Source of the DNA: Pseudomonas sp. CBZ-4
GTDB lineage: Bacteria; Pseudomonadota; Gammaproteobacteria; Pseudomonadales; Pseudomonadaceae
Reading direction: 5' to 3'
Assembly (NCBI RefSeq): GCF_000346755.1
Contig: NZ_ANNV01000167.1
Span: forward strand, 1 to 62,545
Length of the DNA: 62,545 nt
Translations under genes and position numbers: made by a program
Shown here: positions 49,476-58,797 of the stretch, one piece after another
How the letters are laid out: each line of letters begins with the position of its first letter
Numbering within the stretch: the first letter of the stretch is position 1
Notes under the pieces: model-generated
What the model saw: only the letters and a program-made list of their open reading frames with translations
What the model was told of the DNA's origin: nothing
Database searches by the model: none

Positions 49476-50507
49476 TCAAGCATTCAGGGTGAACAACATG
49501 TGCGGCGCAATCGCCAGGGCAATCGGCGCGCCGACGGCGTACAACTGGTTGTCGCTGCTGTCCACCAGCAGCGGTTGCGGGGCGCCGACATCCACCAGCA
49601 GGCGGCTTTGCGCGCCCTGGAAAAACTGCGCGACGAGATGGCCGTGCAGGTGCCCTTCGCTGTCCATCACCCGCAGGTGTTCCGGGCGGCAGTACAGGGT
49701 GTTGGGCAGGCTCGCTTCGTGCCACGGCAACTCGCCGCCGCAGACTTTCAAGCCATGGGCTGACGGCGCGATCACCGCAAAGGCATTGAGGTTGCCGACA
49801 AAGCCGGCGACGAAGGCGTTGGCCGGTTTCTGGTAGATGTCGCGCGGGCTCGCCAACTGCGCAACCCGGCCTCGCTCCATCACCAGGATGCGATCACCGA
49901 GGGCCATGGCTTCGCCCTGATCGTGGGTGACGAACACCGAGGTGATGCCCAGCCCGCGCAGCAACTCATTGAGTTCACTGCGCAGGCGTTCACGCAGTTG
50001 TGCATCGAGGGCCGCCAGCGGCTCATCCAGCAGCAACACCTTGGGGCGCGGCGCCAGGGCGCGGGCGAGTGCCACACGCTGGCGCTGGCCGCCGGACAAT
50101 TCGTGGATGCTGCGCCGGCCGTGAGCCTGCAAGCCCACCAGTTCCAGCAATTCCTCGCAGCGCTGGTTGCGCTCCTGCACGGGCACGCCGCGAATCTTCA
50201 AGCCGTAGACGATATTCCCCGCCACATCCAGGTTGGGAAACAGCGCGTAGTTCTGGAACACCATGCCCACGTCGCGGCGCTCGATGGGCAGGCGTGTCAC
50301 GTCCTGGTCGCCGAAAAACACCTGGCCCACATCCGGGCGTTCCAGGCCGGCGATCAGGCGCAAGGTGGTGGTCTTGCCACACCCGGACGGGCCGAGAATT
50401 GCCATGGTTTCGCCGCCTCTGACGGTGAGGTCCAGGTCATGCACGGCCACGGTGCCGTCGGCGAATGCCTTGCGACAGCCTTGCAGGCGGATAGTGATAG
50501 CGGTCAT
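49476..50507 (-). CDS. ABC transporter ATP-binding protein
   Basis: A 343-residue ATPase of the PotA/FbpC/PhnT class. Walker A GPSGCGKTT, signature LSGGQRQRVALARAL, Walker B VLLLDEPLAALD, and a C-terminal TOBE-type domain. It overlaps the end of the permease gene by 4 bases. Confidence 0.93.
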   Translation of the reverse strand: MTAITIRLQGCRKAFADGTVAVHDLDLTVRGGETMAILGPSGCGKTTTLRLIAGLERPDVGQVFFGDQDVTRLPIERRDVGMVFQNYALFPNLDVAGNIVYGLKIRGVPVQERNQRCEELLELVGLQAHGRRSIHELSGGQRQRVALARALAPRPKVLLLDEPLAALDAQLRERLRSELNELLRGLGITSVFVTHDQGEAMALGDRILVMERGRVAQLASPRDIYQKPANAFVAGFVGNLNAFAVIAPSAHGLKVCGGELPWHEASLPNTLYCRPEHLRVMDSEGHLHGHLVAQFFQGAQSRLLVDVGAPQPLLVDSSDNQLYAVGAPIALAIAPHMLFTLNA

Positions 50508-51298
50508 CGACGCTCTCCACGGGACAAACGGGCACTGATGGCCTGCAACGCAATCAGCAGCGGCACGATCATCAGCAAAAAGATAAGGGTGTAGGCGCTG
50601 GCGATTTCCAGGCGCGCCGAGGCGTAGCTGTCGGCCAGGCCCACGGGCAAGGTCTTGGTCATCGGCGTGTGGAGCATCCAGGTCAGGTTGAATTCACCCA
50701 GGGACAGGGTCACCACCATCAGCACGCCGGCGAGAATCCCGGCGCGACAGTTGGGCACCACCACGCTGAAAAAGCGCTTGATCGGCCCCGCACCGAGGCT
50801 GGCCGCGGCCTCTTCCAGCACCGGCAATTGCTGGCGTTGCATCACCGCCATCACCGGGCGCACCAGGAACGGCAAGGTGAACAGCACATGGCCAACGAGA
50901 ATGAACAACCAGCTGCTGCGAAAGCCGCCGAACTGGCCGTAGGTCAGCAACAGCGCCAACGCACTGGCCAGGCCCGGCATCGCCACCGGCAGCACCATCA
51001 GTTCTTCAAAGGCGCGGCTGAAGCGATTGTTCATGCGCACCAGGGCGTAAGCCGCCGGCACGCCAATCACGCAGACGCACACCGCGCAGGCCAGGGCCAA
51101 TTGCAGCGACAGCCACACCGTCGGCGAGTAGGCCTGCCACACCTGGATCAACCAGTCGGAGGTCAGGCCGCTGGACACGCCGACGAAGAAGTTGCGGGTC
51201 AGCCCAGCCAGCAGCGACATCAGCACCGGCACCAACATGAAGGCGCACACCAGCAAGGTGAACAGCAGTTGCAGCACAAACAACGATGAGCGCTTCAC
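50504..51298 (-). CDS. ABC transporter permease
   Basis: A 264-residue, six-helix inner-membrane permease with the EAA-type loop LEEAAASLGAGPIKRFFSVVVPN. The start is a GTG at 51298 overlapping the preceding permease stop (GTGA). Its relatives are second permeases of iron, putrescine or 2-aminoethylphosphonate-type importers. Confidence 0.9.
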   Translation of the reverse strand: MKRSSLFVLQLLFTLLVCAFMLVPVLMSLLAGLTRNFFVGVSSGLTSDWLIQVWQAYSPTVWLSLQLALACAVCVCVIGVPAAYALVRMNNRFSRAFEELMVLPVAMPGLASALALLLTYGQFGGFRSSWLFILVGHVLFTLPFLVRPVMAVMQRQQLPVLEEAAASLGAGPIKRFFSVVVPNCRAGILAGVLMVVTLSLGEFNLTWMLHTPMTKTLPVGLADSYASARLEIASAYTLIFLLMIVPLLIALQAISARLSRGERR

Positions 51299-52113
51299 AG
51301 GACGGTCCCCGCGTTTTTCACCAGCCGCCGGGTGAGCAGCAACACTGCCCACGTCAGCGCGCCGAGCACCACCGACAGCGCGGCGGCGACGGCGAAGTTG
51401 GCGTAGTTGGTGAACACGTTGTAGATCGCCACCGGGGTGACGTTGAGCCGCGTGCCCAAGGTGAACGCCGTGCCAAAGGCGCCCATGGACGTGGCAAAAC
51501 AGATCGCCCCGCAGGAGGCCAGCGCCGGCGCCAGGCCTGGCACGATCACGTCGCACACCACGCGCCAGTGCCCGGCACCGAGGGAGTGGGCGGCTTCTTC
51601 CAGGCTGCGGTCGAGGCTTTCACAGGCGGCCATCACGGTGAGGATCACCCGGGGGATCGAGAAGTACAGGTAGCCGACAAACAGCCCGGCCAGCGAGTAG
51701 GCGAAAATCCAGCGTTCACCGGCCAGTTGCAGGCCCAGCGACGCGAACAAGCCCTGGCGCCCCGCCAACAGAATCACCAGGAAGCCCACCACCACACCCG
51801 GGAATGCCAGGGGAAACGTCAGCAGCGCCACCAACGCCGAGCGCCCGAAAAACTGCTGACGCGCAAGGAACACCCCGCTGATACCCCCGACCAACAACGC
51901 GGCGAGCGTGACAAACATCGCCAGCGCGCAGGTTTGCGCGAGGCTGCCCAGGTACTGCGCGCTGCTGAGCACTTGCCAGTAGCCGCTGCCGTTGCTGTCG
52001 CGGCTCTCGGCACCGAGCAGCACCAGGTGCGCCAGCGGCAACAGCCAGAACGCGAGCAGCACCGCAAAGGCCGGGGCCAGCGCCCAGGCCGCCTGTTTTG
52101 CCGATGCAGCCAC
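51295..52113 (-). CDS. ABC transporter permease
   Basis: A 272-residue permease with the EAA loop LEEAAHSLGAGHWRVVCDVIVPG and an N-terminal first helix. It begins directly after the binding-protein stop and overlaps the second permease. Together the two form the membrane channel of the importer. Confidence 0.9.
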   Translation of the reverse strand: MAASAKQAAWALAPAFAVLLAFWLLPLAHLVLLGAESRDSNGSGYWQVLSSAQYLGSLAQTCALAMFVTLAALLVGGISGVFLARQQFFGRSALVALLTFPLAFPGVVVGFLVILLAGRQGLFASLGLQLAGERWIFAYSLAGLFVGYLYFSIPRVILTVMAACESLDRSLEEAAHSLGAGHWRVVCDVIVPGLAPALASCGAICFATSMGAFGTAFTLGTRLNVTPVAIYNVFTNYANFAVAAALSVVLGALTWAVLLLTRRLVKNAGTVL

Positions 52114-53118
52114 TTACTTGACCTCGTTCAGATAACGGGCGGCGAACGCTTCCTGCACGGCGGCCATCTTTTGATAATCCACCACACCGGCGCGGGCGTA
52201 GTCGCTGTCGGGGAGGAACTGTGCGGCGACCTCGGCCGGCATCGCTACCGGACGTACCGGACGCAGGTAGGCCTTGGCCCACAGCGCCTGGCCTTGATCC
52301 GAGAGGACGAAGTCGAGGACCTTCTCGGCGTTGGCGCGGTGCGGCGCGTTGGCCACGGCGCTCATCACGTAGGGCACGCTGATGCTGCCTTCCTTGGGGA
52401 TCACGAAGGCGACGTTGGCGTTGTCCTTGTAGCGCGCGCGGTAGGCGTTGAAGTCGTAGTCCACGAGGATCGGCAACTCACCGGACAGCACCCGCGCATA
52501 GGCGGTTTGCTTGGGCACGATGGGGGCGTTTTTCGCCAGTTTCTGGAAGTAGTCGATGGCCGGGGCGAAGTTGTCCAGGTCGCCGCCCAGGGCGCGGTTG
52601 ATCGCCACCGCAGAGACGTAGCCAACAAAGGCGCTGGACGGGTCGAGGTAGCCGACCATGCCTTTGTACTCAGGCTTGAGCAGGTCGGCCCAGCTTTGCG
52701 GCATTGGCAGGCCGCCGAGGGCATCGACGTTGACCATGATGCCCAAGGTCCCGGAGTGGATCGCGAACCAATGGCCGGCCGGGTCTTTCAAACCGGCGGG
52801 AATCTGTTCGAAACCTTTGGGCTTGTAGGTGCCGACCACCTCGGCTTTTTGCGCTTGCAGGCCGAAGGTCACGCCGTAGTAGACGACGTCGGCCACTGGC
52901 GCGGCTTTCTCGGCGACCAGTTGCGCCAGGGATTGGCCGGAGTTCTTGTTGTCCAGCGGCACCTGCACGCCGGTGCTGGCGGCGATGGCCTTGAGCTGGG
53001 TGCCCCAGTCGGCCCAGTCCGGCGGGCAGTTGTAGCAGATTGCGGTGTCGGCGGCCTGGGCCAGGCTGGCCGCGCCGCACAGCAGCACGGCGGCCAGGGT
53101 TTTACTGAATGCGCGCAT
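52114..53118 (-). CDS. ABC transporter substrate-binding protein
   Basis: A 334-residue periplasmic binding protein. Signal peptide about 1-22 (cut after AQA), then the extracellular solute-binding family 1 pattern, with ICYNCPPDWADWG at the mature N-terminus. It fits the iron/2-aminoethylphosphonate-type group of binding proteins. AGGAG lies 7 bases before the ATG. Its start overlaps the LacI stop by 17 bases. Confidence 0.9.
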   Translation of the reverse strand: MRAFSKTLAAVLLCGAASLAQAADTAICYNCPPDWADWGTQLKAIAASTGVQVPLDNKNSGQSLAQLVAEKAAPVADVVYYGVTFGLQAQKAEVVGTYKPKGFEQIPAGLKDPAGHWFAIHSGTLGIMVNVDALGGLPMPQSWADLLKPEYKGMVGYLDPSSAFVGYVSAVAINRALGGDLDNFAPAIDYFQKLAKNAPIVPKQTAYARVLSGELPILVDYDFNAYRARYKDNANVAFVIPKEGSISVPYVMSAVANAPHRANAEKVLDFVLSDQGQALWAKAYLRPVRPVAMPAEVAAQFLPDSDYARAGVVDYQKMAAVQEAFAARYLNEVK

Positions 53119-54121
53119 CAGGGGTCTCCTCACGGGGTTGAGTACTTTCGCCGGGCCGGATGTGGCAAGGCAGGCAATGGGAAATCGGTGCGTGGCCGGC
53201 GATCTGCGCCAGCAGTTGGTCAATCACCGTGCTGGCGAGCAGCGCGATGGGTTGCACCACGCTGCACAGCGTCGGGTGCATCTGGGTGCCGAGGCTGATG
53301 CCGTCGAAGCCCATCACCGAGAGTTGCCCGGGGACATTCCAGGCGTTGCGGCGCAGCTCGGCGATCAGGCTGATGGCGAGGAAATCGTTGGAGCACACCA
53401 GCGCAGTGGGCGCGTCGGGGCCTTGCAGAGACGGCGCGATGGCGGCGAATTCGGCCTGGGTGTGCGCCGGCATTTCGATCACCGGGCGCGGTTCAAGGCC
53501 GTACTCGTGCATCGCATCGCAATAGCCGGCATAGCGCAGGCGCGCGCGGTCCGATTGCAACGCGGGCCCGGCGACCATGCTGATGCGCCGGTGGCCGGTG
53601 TCCAGCAGATAGCGGGTGGCCAAGGCCATGCCGGCGCGGTTGTCCACCGACACGGCGCTGTAGTTGGGGTTGCCCGGTTGGTGATAGGCCAGCACGAACG
53701 GCGTTTGCTCGGTGTTCAGGCTGCTCAGCACTGCGTTGCTTTCGGCATCGGTGACCGTCAGCACCAGGCCATCGACGCGTTGGCGCAGCAGCTCTTCCAC
53801 CACAATGCTTTCGCGTTCGCTGTTGTAGTCGGTGGTGGCCAGCACCAGGCTGTAGCCCCGCGCACGCGCGGCGCGCTCCATGGCCTGGAACTGCTCGGCG
53901 AACACCGGGTTGAGCAGGTTGGGCACCACGACACCGATCAACTGGGTGGTTTGCAGGCGCAGTTGGCGGCCCAACAGATTGGGCCGGAACCCCAACTCTC
54001 GGGCGGCGGCGAACACCTGCTCGCGGGTCGTCGGGCGCACCTGGTCCGGCGAAGCAAAGGCCCGGGCGGCGGTGGCACGGGATACACCGGCCAGTCGGGC
54101 AACGTCTTTCAGGTCAGTCAT
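53102..54121 (-). CDS. LacI-family transcriptional regulator
   Basis: A 339-residue LacI/GalR repressor. Helix-turn-helix LKDVARLAGVSRATAARAF at the N-terminus, hinge about 45-60, then a periplasmic-binding-like effector domain (IGVVVPNLLNPVFAE). It is first in the transporter set and overlaps the binding protein gene, so it is likely autoregulated with it. The ATG at 54121 is preferred to a GTG two codons upstream. Confidence 0.92.
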   Translation of the reverse strand: MTDLKDVARLAGVSRATAARAFASPDQVRPTTREQVFAAARELGFRPNLLGRQLRLQTTQLIGVVVPNLLNPVFAEQFQAMERAARARGYSLVLATTDYNSERESIVVEELLRQRVDGLVLTVTDAESNAVLSSLNTEQTPFVLAYHQPGNPNYSAVSVDNRAGMALATRYLLDTGHRRISMVAGPALQSDRARLRYAGYCDAMHEYGLEPRPVIEMPAHTQAEFAAIAPSLQGPDAPTALVCSNDFLAISLIAELRRNAWNVPGQLSVMGFDGISLGTQMHPTLCSVVQPIALLASTVIDQLLAQIAGHAPISHCLPCHIRPGESTQPREETPDARIQ

Positions 54122-54487
54122 TGGCACTCGCTTGAGATCGATCTCATTGGCGAGGACAGTAGCGGGGGAATGTGGCAGTTCGGTGCTGAACAGATGACGC
54201 TTTCATGGCAGTGCAGATCCCCCCTCTCCCGCCAAGTGGAGATCAAATGTGGGAGCTGGCTTGCCTGCGATAGCGGTGGGACAGGTACATCAGTGCTGGC
54301 TGATACACCGCTATCGCAGGCAAGCCAGCTCCCACATTGATCCGGGGTGTAGCTATGGATAGTCATACTCTGCAGTTATGCTGGAAAAGCTGGCGCAGCA
54401 AATTCCGCCCACTAACCTTCCGATTCGCCCCAAGTGCGGGCACAATGCGTGTCCTTTTTTGGCAGGCACCGCCGCAGGCTCTCAAAA
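54122..54487. other. Divergent intergenic region with REP pair
   Basis: A stretch of 366 bases between the LacI gene and nspC with no supported gene. It holds an opposed REP pair at about 54248-54335. The remaining 150 bases before nspC should hold the nspC promoter, but no clear box was identified. Confidence 0.7.
54248..54335. repeat. REP inverted pair
   Basis: Opposed GTGGGAGCTGGCTTGCCTGC half-sites with about 40 bases between. Confidence 0.85.
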
Positions 54488-55585
54488 ATGATCAAAACGC
54501 CGTACTACCTCATCGATAAACAGAAGCTTCTGGTCAACATGCAGAAGATTGCTTACGTGCGCGAACAGTCCGGCGCCAAGGCCCTGCTGGCGCTCAAGTG
54601 CTTTGCCACCTGGTCGGTGTTCGACCTGATGCAGCAATACATGGACGGCACCACCTCGTCGTCGCTGTACGAGCTGAAGCTCGGTCGCCAGAAGTTCGCC
54701 GGTGAAGCGCACGCCTACAGCGTGGCCTGGGCCGACGATGAAATCGAAGAGATGCTGGAGAACTGCGACAAGATCATCTTCAACTCCATCAGCCAATTGC
54801 AGCGTTTTGCCGAGCGTTCCGAAGGCAAGACCCGTGGCCTGCGGGTGAACCCGCAAGTGAGCAGCTCCGATTATCTGCTGGCCGACCCGGCGCGTCCGTT
54901 CAGCCGCCTGGGCGAATGGGACCCGGTGAAGATCGAAGGCGTGATCGACCAGATCAGCGGCTTCATGTTCCACAACAACTGCGAGAACGGCGATTTCAGC
55001 CTGTTCGACAAAATGCTCGGCACCATCGAAGAACGCTTCGGCGCGCTGCTGCATAAAGTCGAGTGGGTCAGCCTTGGCGGCGGCATCCACTTCACCGGCG
55101 AAGACTATGCGGTGGACGCGTTCTGCGCGCGCTTGAAAGCCTTCTCCGAGAAGTACGGCGTACAGGTCTACCTGGAACCCGGCGAAGCGGCGATCACCAA
55201 CAGCGCCTCCCTGGAAGTCACCGTGCTCGACACCCTCTACAACGGCAAGAACCTCGCCGTGGTAGACAGCTCCATCGAAGCCCACCTGCTGGACCTGCTG
55301 ATCTATCGCCTCAACGCCAAGCTGGCGCCAAGCGATGGCGAACACACCGTGATGGTGTGCGGCAAATCCTGCCTGGCCGGGGACATCTTCGGCGAGTACC
55401 AATTTGATCGTCCGCTGACCATCGGCGATCGGCTGTCGTTCATCGACACCGCGGGCTACACCATGGTCAAGAAAAATTGGTTCAACGGCCTGAAAATGCC
55501 GTCCATCGTAGTGAAACAACTCGACGGTACTGTCGAAGTGGTTCGTGAATTTGGTTACGACGACTACCTGTCCAGCCTTTCGTAA
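54488..55585 (+). CDS. nspC: Carboxynorspermidine decarboxylase NspC
   Basis: A 365-residue PLP-dependent fold-III (alanine racemase/ornithine decarboxylase-like) enzyme. The lysine that would bind PLP lies in LLALKCFATWSVF; GGGIHFTGEDY and the CGKSCLAGDIFGEY segment are typical of NspC. It decarboxylates carboxynorspermidine or carboxyspermidine in the alternative polyamine route. It is followed by the synthase gene, 28 bases away. ATG at 54488. Confidence 0.92.
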   Translation: MIKTPYYLIDKQKLLVNMQKIAYVREQSGAKALLALKCFATWSVFDLMQQYMDGTTSSSLYELKLGRQKFAGEAHAYSVAWADDEIEEMLENCDKIIFNSISQLQRFAERSEGKTRGLRVNPQVSSSDYLLADPARPFSRLGEWDPVKIEGVIDQISGFMFHNNCENGDFSLFDKMLGTIEERFGALLHKVEWVSLGGGIHFTGEDYAVDAFCARLKAFSEKYGVQVYLEPGEAAITNSASLEVTVLDTLYNGKNLAVVDSSIEAHLLDLLIYRLNAKLAPSDGEHTVMVCGKSCLAGDIFGEYQFDRPLTIGDRLSFIDTAGYTMVKKNWFNGLKMPSIVVKQLDGTVEVVREFGYDDYLSSLS

Positions 55586-55613
55586 GCTGGCGGATATAGG
55601 AGAAAGAAAGCAA

Positions 55614-56858
55614 TTGAAAAAGAACGTTCTTATCATTGGTGCAGGAGGTGTCGCCAAGGTGGTGGCCCACAAGTGCGCGCAGCACAACGACGAACTCGGT
55701 CGTATTGCTATCGCGTCGCGCAACATCTCCAAATGCCAGGCCATCATCGACAGCGTCAAGGCCAAGGGTAGCCTCAAAGTACCCGCAGAAATCCAAGCCT
55801 TCGCGCTGAACGCCCTGGACGTGGAAGCGACCAAGGCCCTGATCCGCGAGACCGAATCGCAGATCGTCATCAACGTCGGTTCCTCGTTCCTCAACATGTC
55901 GGTACTGCGTGCCTGCATCGACACGGGCGTGGCCTACCTCGACACCGCCATCCACGAAGAGCCGGGCAAGGTCTGCGAGACCCCGCCGTGGTACGGCAAC
56001 TACGAGTGGAACCACCTGGAAGAGTGCAAACAGAAGAACATCACCGCCATCCTTGGCGTGGGCTTCGACCCGGGTGTCGTCAACGCGTACGCCGCGCTGG
56101 CGCAGCAACAGCATTTCGACCGCATTGATTCGATCGACATCCTCGACGTCAATGCCGGCTCCCATGGCAAATACTTCGCCACCAATTTCGACCCGGAAAT
56201 CAACTTCCGCGAGTTCACCGGACAGGTGTGGAGCTGGCAGAACAGCCAGTGGACCAGCAACACCATGTTCGAAGTCAAACGCACCGATGACCTCCCGGTC
56301 GTCGGTTCGCAGAACCTGTACCTGACCGGCCACGATGAAGTGCACTCGCTGTCGAAAAACCTCGACGTGCCCAACGTGCGTTTCTGGATGAGCTTCGGCG
56401 AACACTACATCAACGTGTTCACCGTATTGAACAAGCTCGGCCTGCTCTCCGAAAAACCGGTGACCACCGCCGAAGGCCTGGAAGTGGTGCCATTGAAACT
56501 GGTCAAGGCCGTACTGCCCGACCCGTCTTCGCTGGCGCCCGGCTACACCGGCAAGACCTGCATCGGCGACCTGGTCAAAGGCACCAAGGACGGCAAGGCG
56601 CGCGAGGTGTTCATCTACAACGTAGCTGATCACGAAGAAGCGTTCGCCGAAACCGACAGCCAGGGCATCTCCTACACCGCCGGCGTGCCGCCAGTAGCCG
56701 CCGCGCTGCTGGTGGCCCGTGGCGAGTGGGATGTGCAACGCATGGCCAACGTCGAAGAACTGCCGGCCGAGCCGTTCCTCAAGGCGCTGGACGTGATGGG
56801 CTTGCCGACGCGGATCAAGGACGAGCACGGTGATCGTGCGTGGGATGCGATTGCCTGA
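55614..56858 (+). CDS. Saccharopine-dehydrogenase-like carboxynorspermidine synthase
   Basis: A 414-residue NAD(P)-dependent dehydrogenase. Rossmann motif LIIGAGGVAKVVAHKCA, then NVGSSFLNMSVLRACIDTGVAYLDTA, a family hallmark. It makes carboxy(nor)spermidine from aspartate semialdehyde and a diamine, feeding NspC. The start is TTG at 55614 with AGGAG about 11 bases upstream. An upstream ATG in frame overlaps nspC and is less likely. Confidence 0.9.
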   Translation: MKKNVLIIGAGGVAKVVAHKCAQHNDELGRIAIASRNISKCQAIIDSVKAKGSLKVPAEIQAFALNALDVEATKALIRETESQIVINVGSSFLNMSVLRACIDTGVAYLDTAIHEEPGKVCETPPWYGNYEWNHLEECKQKNITAILGVGFDPGVVNAYAALAQQQHFDRIDSIDILDVNAGSHGKYFATNFDPEINFREFTGQVWSWQNSQWTSNTMFEVKRTDDLPVVGSQNLYLTGHDEVHSLSKNLDVPNVRFWMSFGEHYINVFTVLNKLGLLSEKPVTTAEGLEVVPLKLVKAVLPDPSSLAPGYTGKTCIGDLVKGTKDGKAREVFIYNVADHEEAFAETDSQGISYTAGVPPVAAALLVARGEWDVQRMANVEELPAEPFLKALDVMGLPTRIKDEHGDRAWDAIA

Positions 56859-56880
56859 TAGGCGAGAGCGGACCGAACAA

Positions 56881-56911
56881 AAAAATGCGCCCTCAGGGGC
56901 GCATTTTTTTT
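56881..56911 (+). terminator. Strong intrinsic terminator after the nspC unit
   Basis: AAAAATGCGCCC-TCA-GGGGCGCATTTTT with a further T-run forms a long stem (seven GC-rich pairs plus five A:T pairs). The A-rich left flank also suits termination from the other strand. Confidence 0.92.
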
Positions 56912-56948
56912 GGAGCCAAGCACAGCCTCCAAAACCAATGAGGTCAAC

Positions 56949-57036
56949 TGTGGGAGCTGGCTTGCCTGCGATAGCGGTCTTCCAGTACCGGATGTGTTGG
57001 CTGACACACTGTTATCGCAGGCAAGCCAGCTCCCAC
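56949..57036. repeat. REP inverted pair
   Basis: Opposed GTGGGAGCTGGCTTGCCTGC half-sites; the pair at 57659 is nearly the same including spacer text (GCGGTCTTCCAG). Confidence 0.85.
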
Positions 57037-57384
57037 AAGGGATTTGTGTTGCCCTGGCACAGTGGTAAACGGCGCTTGCGGTGTTCAGATATTTCCCACA
57101 AGGCTTTCAGGTTGTCCCTGGGAACTTCGCTGGATAATCTCCTCGCCGTCGCTGCACATTCAGCGGCCGGATTTGACCGTCCGACCTTGTTAACGAACTG
57201 CTACGCCCTGCACCCGTCTTAGGCGTTTTTTTGTGCCTGAGGTATTGTGTCGCGGCAGTTGTGCGCGGGATACCTTCGGGTATGCCGGGTTCGTTGACAA
57301 CCGGTCGGTCAACCCGCGTACAGCTGCCACCCTCTTCGTTTGACCGCGAACGCTGGCGGCTCCACTTGTCGACGGAGTTCCACC
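57037..57384. promoter_or_regulatory. Structured leader upstream of DUF6124 gene
   Basis: A 348-base stretch without a gene. A TAGGCGTTTTTTTGTGCC box is near 57220. A UUCG-tetraloop hairpin at 57267-57286 (GGGATACC-TTCG-GGTATGCC) and a second at 57293-57313 (GTTGAC/GTCAAC) follow, then CCGCGTACAGCTGCCACC before the gene. Similar text is remembered upstream of DUF3077/DUF6124 genes in other pseudomonads, unverified here. It may be a cis-acting RNA. Confidence 0.6.
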
Positions 57385-57624
57385 ATGATCAAAGACAGTC
57401 CAAATCCCCCCGCAACCCCCTTCACCGTCCGCCCCGACCTGGGCACCGAAACCCTGCTGGCCAATGCCGCGCAAGACCTGGCCTGCCTCAACGACATCGC
57501 CGCCCATCTCGCCTTTGAAGTCGATGGCGCCCAACGCAACGTAGCGCTGGGCATCTGCCGCATGCTTGAAGGTGTGCAACTGTTGGTGGACAAGGCTCTG
57601 GATCAGACTCATCCGGTGACCTGA
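57385..57624 (+). CDS. DUF6124/DUF3077-like small protein
   Basis: A 79-residue protein with the family pattern FTVRPDLGTETLLANAAQDLACLNDIAAHLAFEVDG and a C-terminal helix (GICRMLEGVQLLVDKALD). The family is abundant and Pseudomonas-specific, with unknown function. GGAG lies seven bases before the ATG. Confidence 0.85.
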   Translation: MIKDSPNPPATPFTVRPDLGTETLLANAAQDLACLNDIAAHLAFEVDGAQRNVALGICRMLEGVQLLVDKALDQTHPVT

Positions 57625-57658
57625 TCGAACAACCCTCTCGAAATCAACGAAGCTCAAC

Positions 57659-57746
57659 TGTGGGAGCTGGCTTGCCTGCGATAGCGGTCTTCCAGGGCCA
57701 GATGTGTTGACTGACACACTGTTATCGCAGGCAAGCCAGCTCCCAC
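57659..57746. repeat. REP inverted pair
   Basis: Opposed GTGGGAGCTGGCTTGCCTGC half-sites about 40 bases apart. Confidence 0.85.
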
Positions 57747-57876
57747 ATGGGATTTGCGGTGCCCTAGGGTTCTATGTACCCAGGTAGCCGAATCCTCAAA
57801 CCCCGCTAACCTTGACAGGGCGAGAGTTCAATCATCGATTGGCTTACCCCCTCACCATGTGCGAAAGGATTCGTCC

Positions 57877-58668
57877 ATGAACCTGCAAAAAACCGCCAAC
57901 GGCCATACTGCACGTATAGCCGGGCTGGTCTTCAGCACCTGCTGTTATCTGGTCTTTCTAGTCACGTTTTTCTACTTGATCGGCTTCGTAGGCGGTGTCG
58001 TCGTACCCAAGCACATCAACTCCGGTCCCCTCACCGGCTGGCCTCTGGCAATCCTGATCAACTGCATGCTGATGCTGTTATTCGGCGCCCAGCACTCGCT
58101 GATGGCGCGTAAAAATTTCAAGCGCTGGCTGACGACATTCGTCCCGCCCGTTGCCGAGCGCTCGACCTACGTGTTGCTCAGCAGCCTGGTGCTCGTGCTG
58201 ATGTTCTGGTTGTGGCAGCCGATCACATTCACCATCTGGCAGGTTGAGGCGGCTTGGGCCAGGGTGCTGCTGACCGGCCTGTTCTGGTTGGGCTGGGTGG
58301 TTGTCTTTGTGGCAACGTTGCTGATAAGCCACTTCGAACTCTTTGGCCTCAAGCAGGCCATTGATCGTTGGCGTGGCACGGCACAACAGCTGTCGATATT
58401 CCGAACGCCATCGCTTTACAGGATTGTCCGCCACCCCCTGTACCTGGGATTCCTGATCGCCTTCTGGGCAACGCCGCACATGACCGCTGGCCACCTGTTG
58501 TTTGCGGTTGGGCTGACGGCCTACATTTTTGTGGGTGCCTACTTTGAAGAGAAGGATCTTGTGGCGCTGTTCGGTGAGCAGTATCGGCAGTACAAGCAAG
58601 CGGTCGGCATGATTTTACCTTGGTCGAACGCCCGGCCTGCGTGTCGGAAAAAGAAGCCTGTATCTTGA
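57877..58668 (+). CDS. mddA: MddA-like methanethiol S-methyltransferase
   Basis: A 263-residue membrane methyltransferase of the isoprenylcysteine carboxyl methyltransferase type, with about five helices. The N-terminal FFYLIGFVGGVVVPKHINSGP, the middle FGAQHSLMARKNFKRW and ERSTYVLLSSL and the C-terminal RHPLYLGFL-type SAM-binding motif match MddA, which makes dimethyl sulfide from methanethiol. NnrU-type proteins are an alternative. ATG at 57877. Confidence 0.82.
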   Translation: MNLQKTANGHTARIAGLVFSTCCYLVFLVTFFYLIGFVGGVVVPKHINSGPLTGWPLAILINCMLMLLFGAQHSLMARKNFKRWLTTFVPPVAERSTYVLLSSLVLVLMFWLWQPITFTIWQVEAAWARVLLTGLFWLGWVVVFVATLLISHFELFGLKQAIDRWRGTAQQLSIFRTPSLYRIVRHPLYLGFLIAFWATPHMTAGHLLFAVGLTAYIFVGAYFEEKDLVALFGEQYRQYKQAVGMILPWSNARPACRKKKPVS

Positions 58669-58756
58669 TGTGGGAGCTGGCTTGCCTGCGATGGCGTTCT
58701 TCCAGGGCCAGATGTGCTGGCTGACAGACCGCTATCGCAGGCAAGCCAGCTCCCAC
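58669..58756. repeat. REP inverted pair
   Basis: Opposed half-sites starting at the mddA stop, with the same spacer wording as the pairs at 56949 and 57659. Confidence 0.85.
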
Positions 58757-58797
58757 ATGGGATTTGCGGTGCTCGGGCTATTTCACGTGCCGCTTTA

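Noticed and set aside
51286..53298. 670-codon plus-strand frame across the ABC transporter genes
   Set aside because: Antisense to three clear transport genes; no domain seen.
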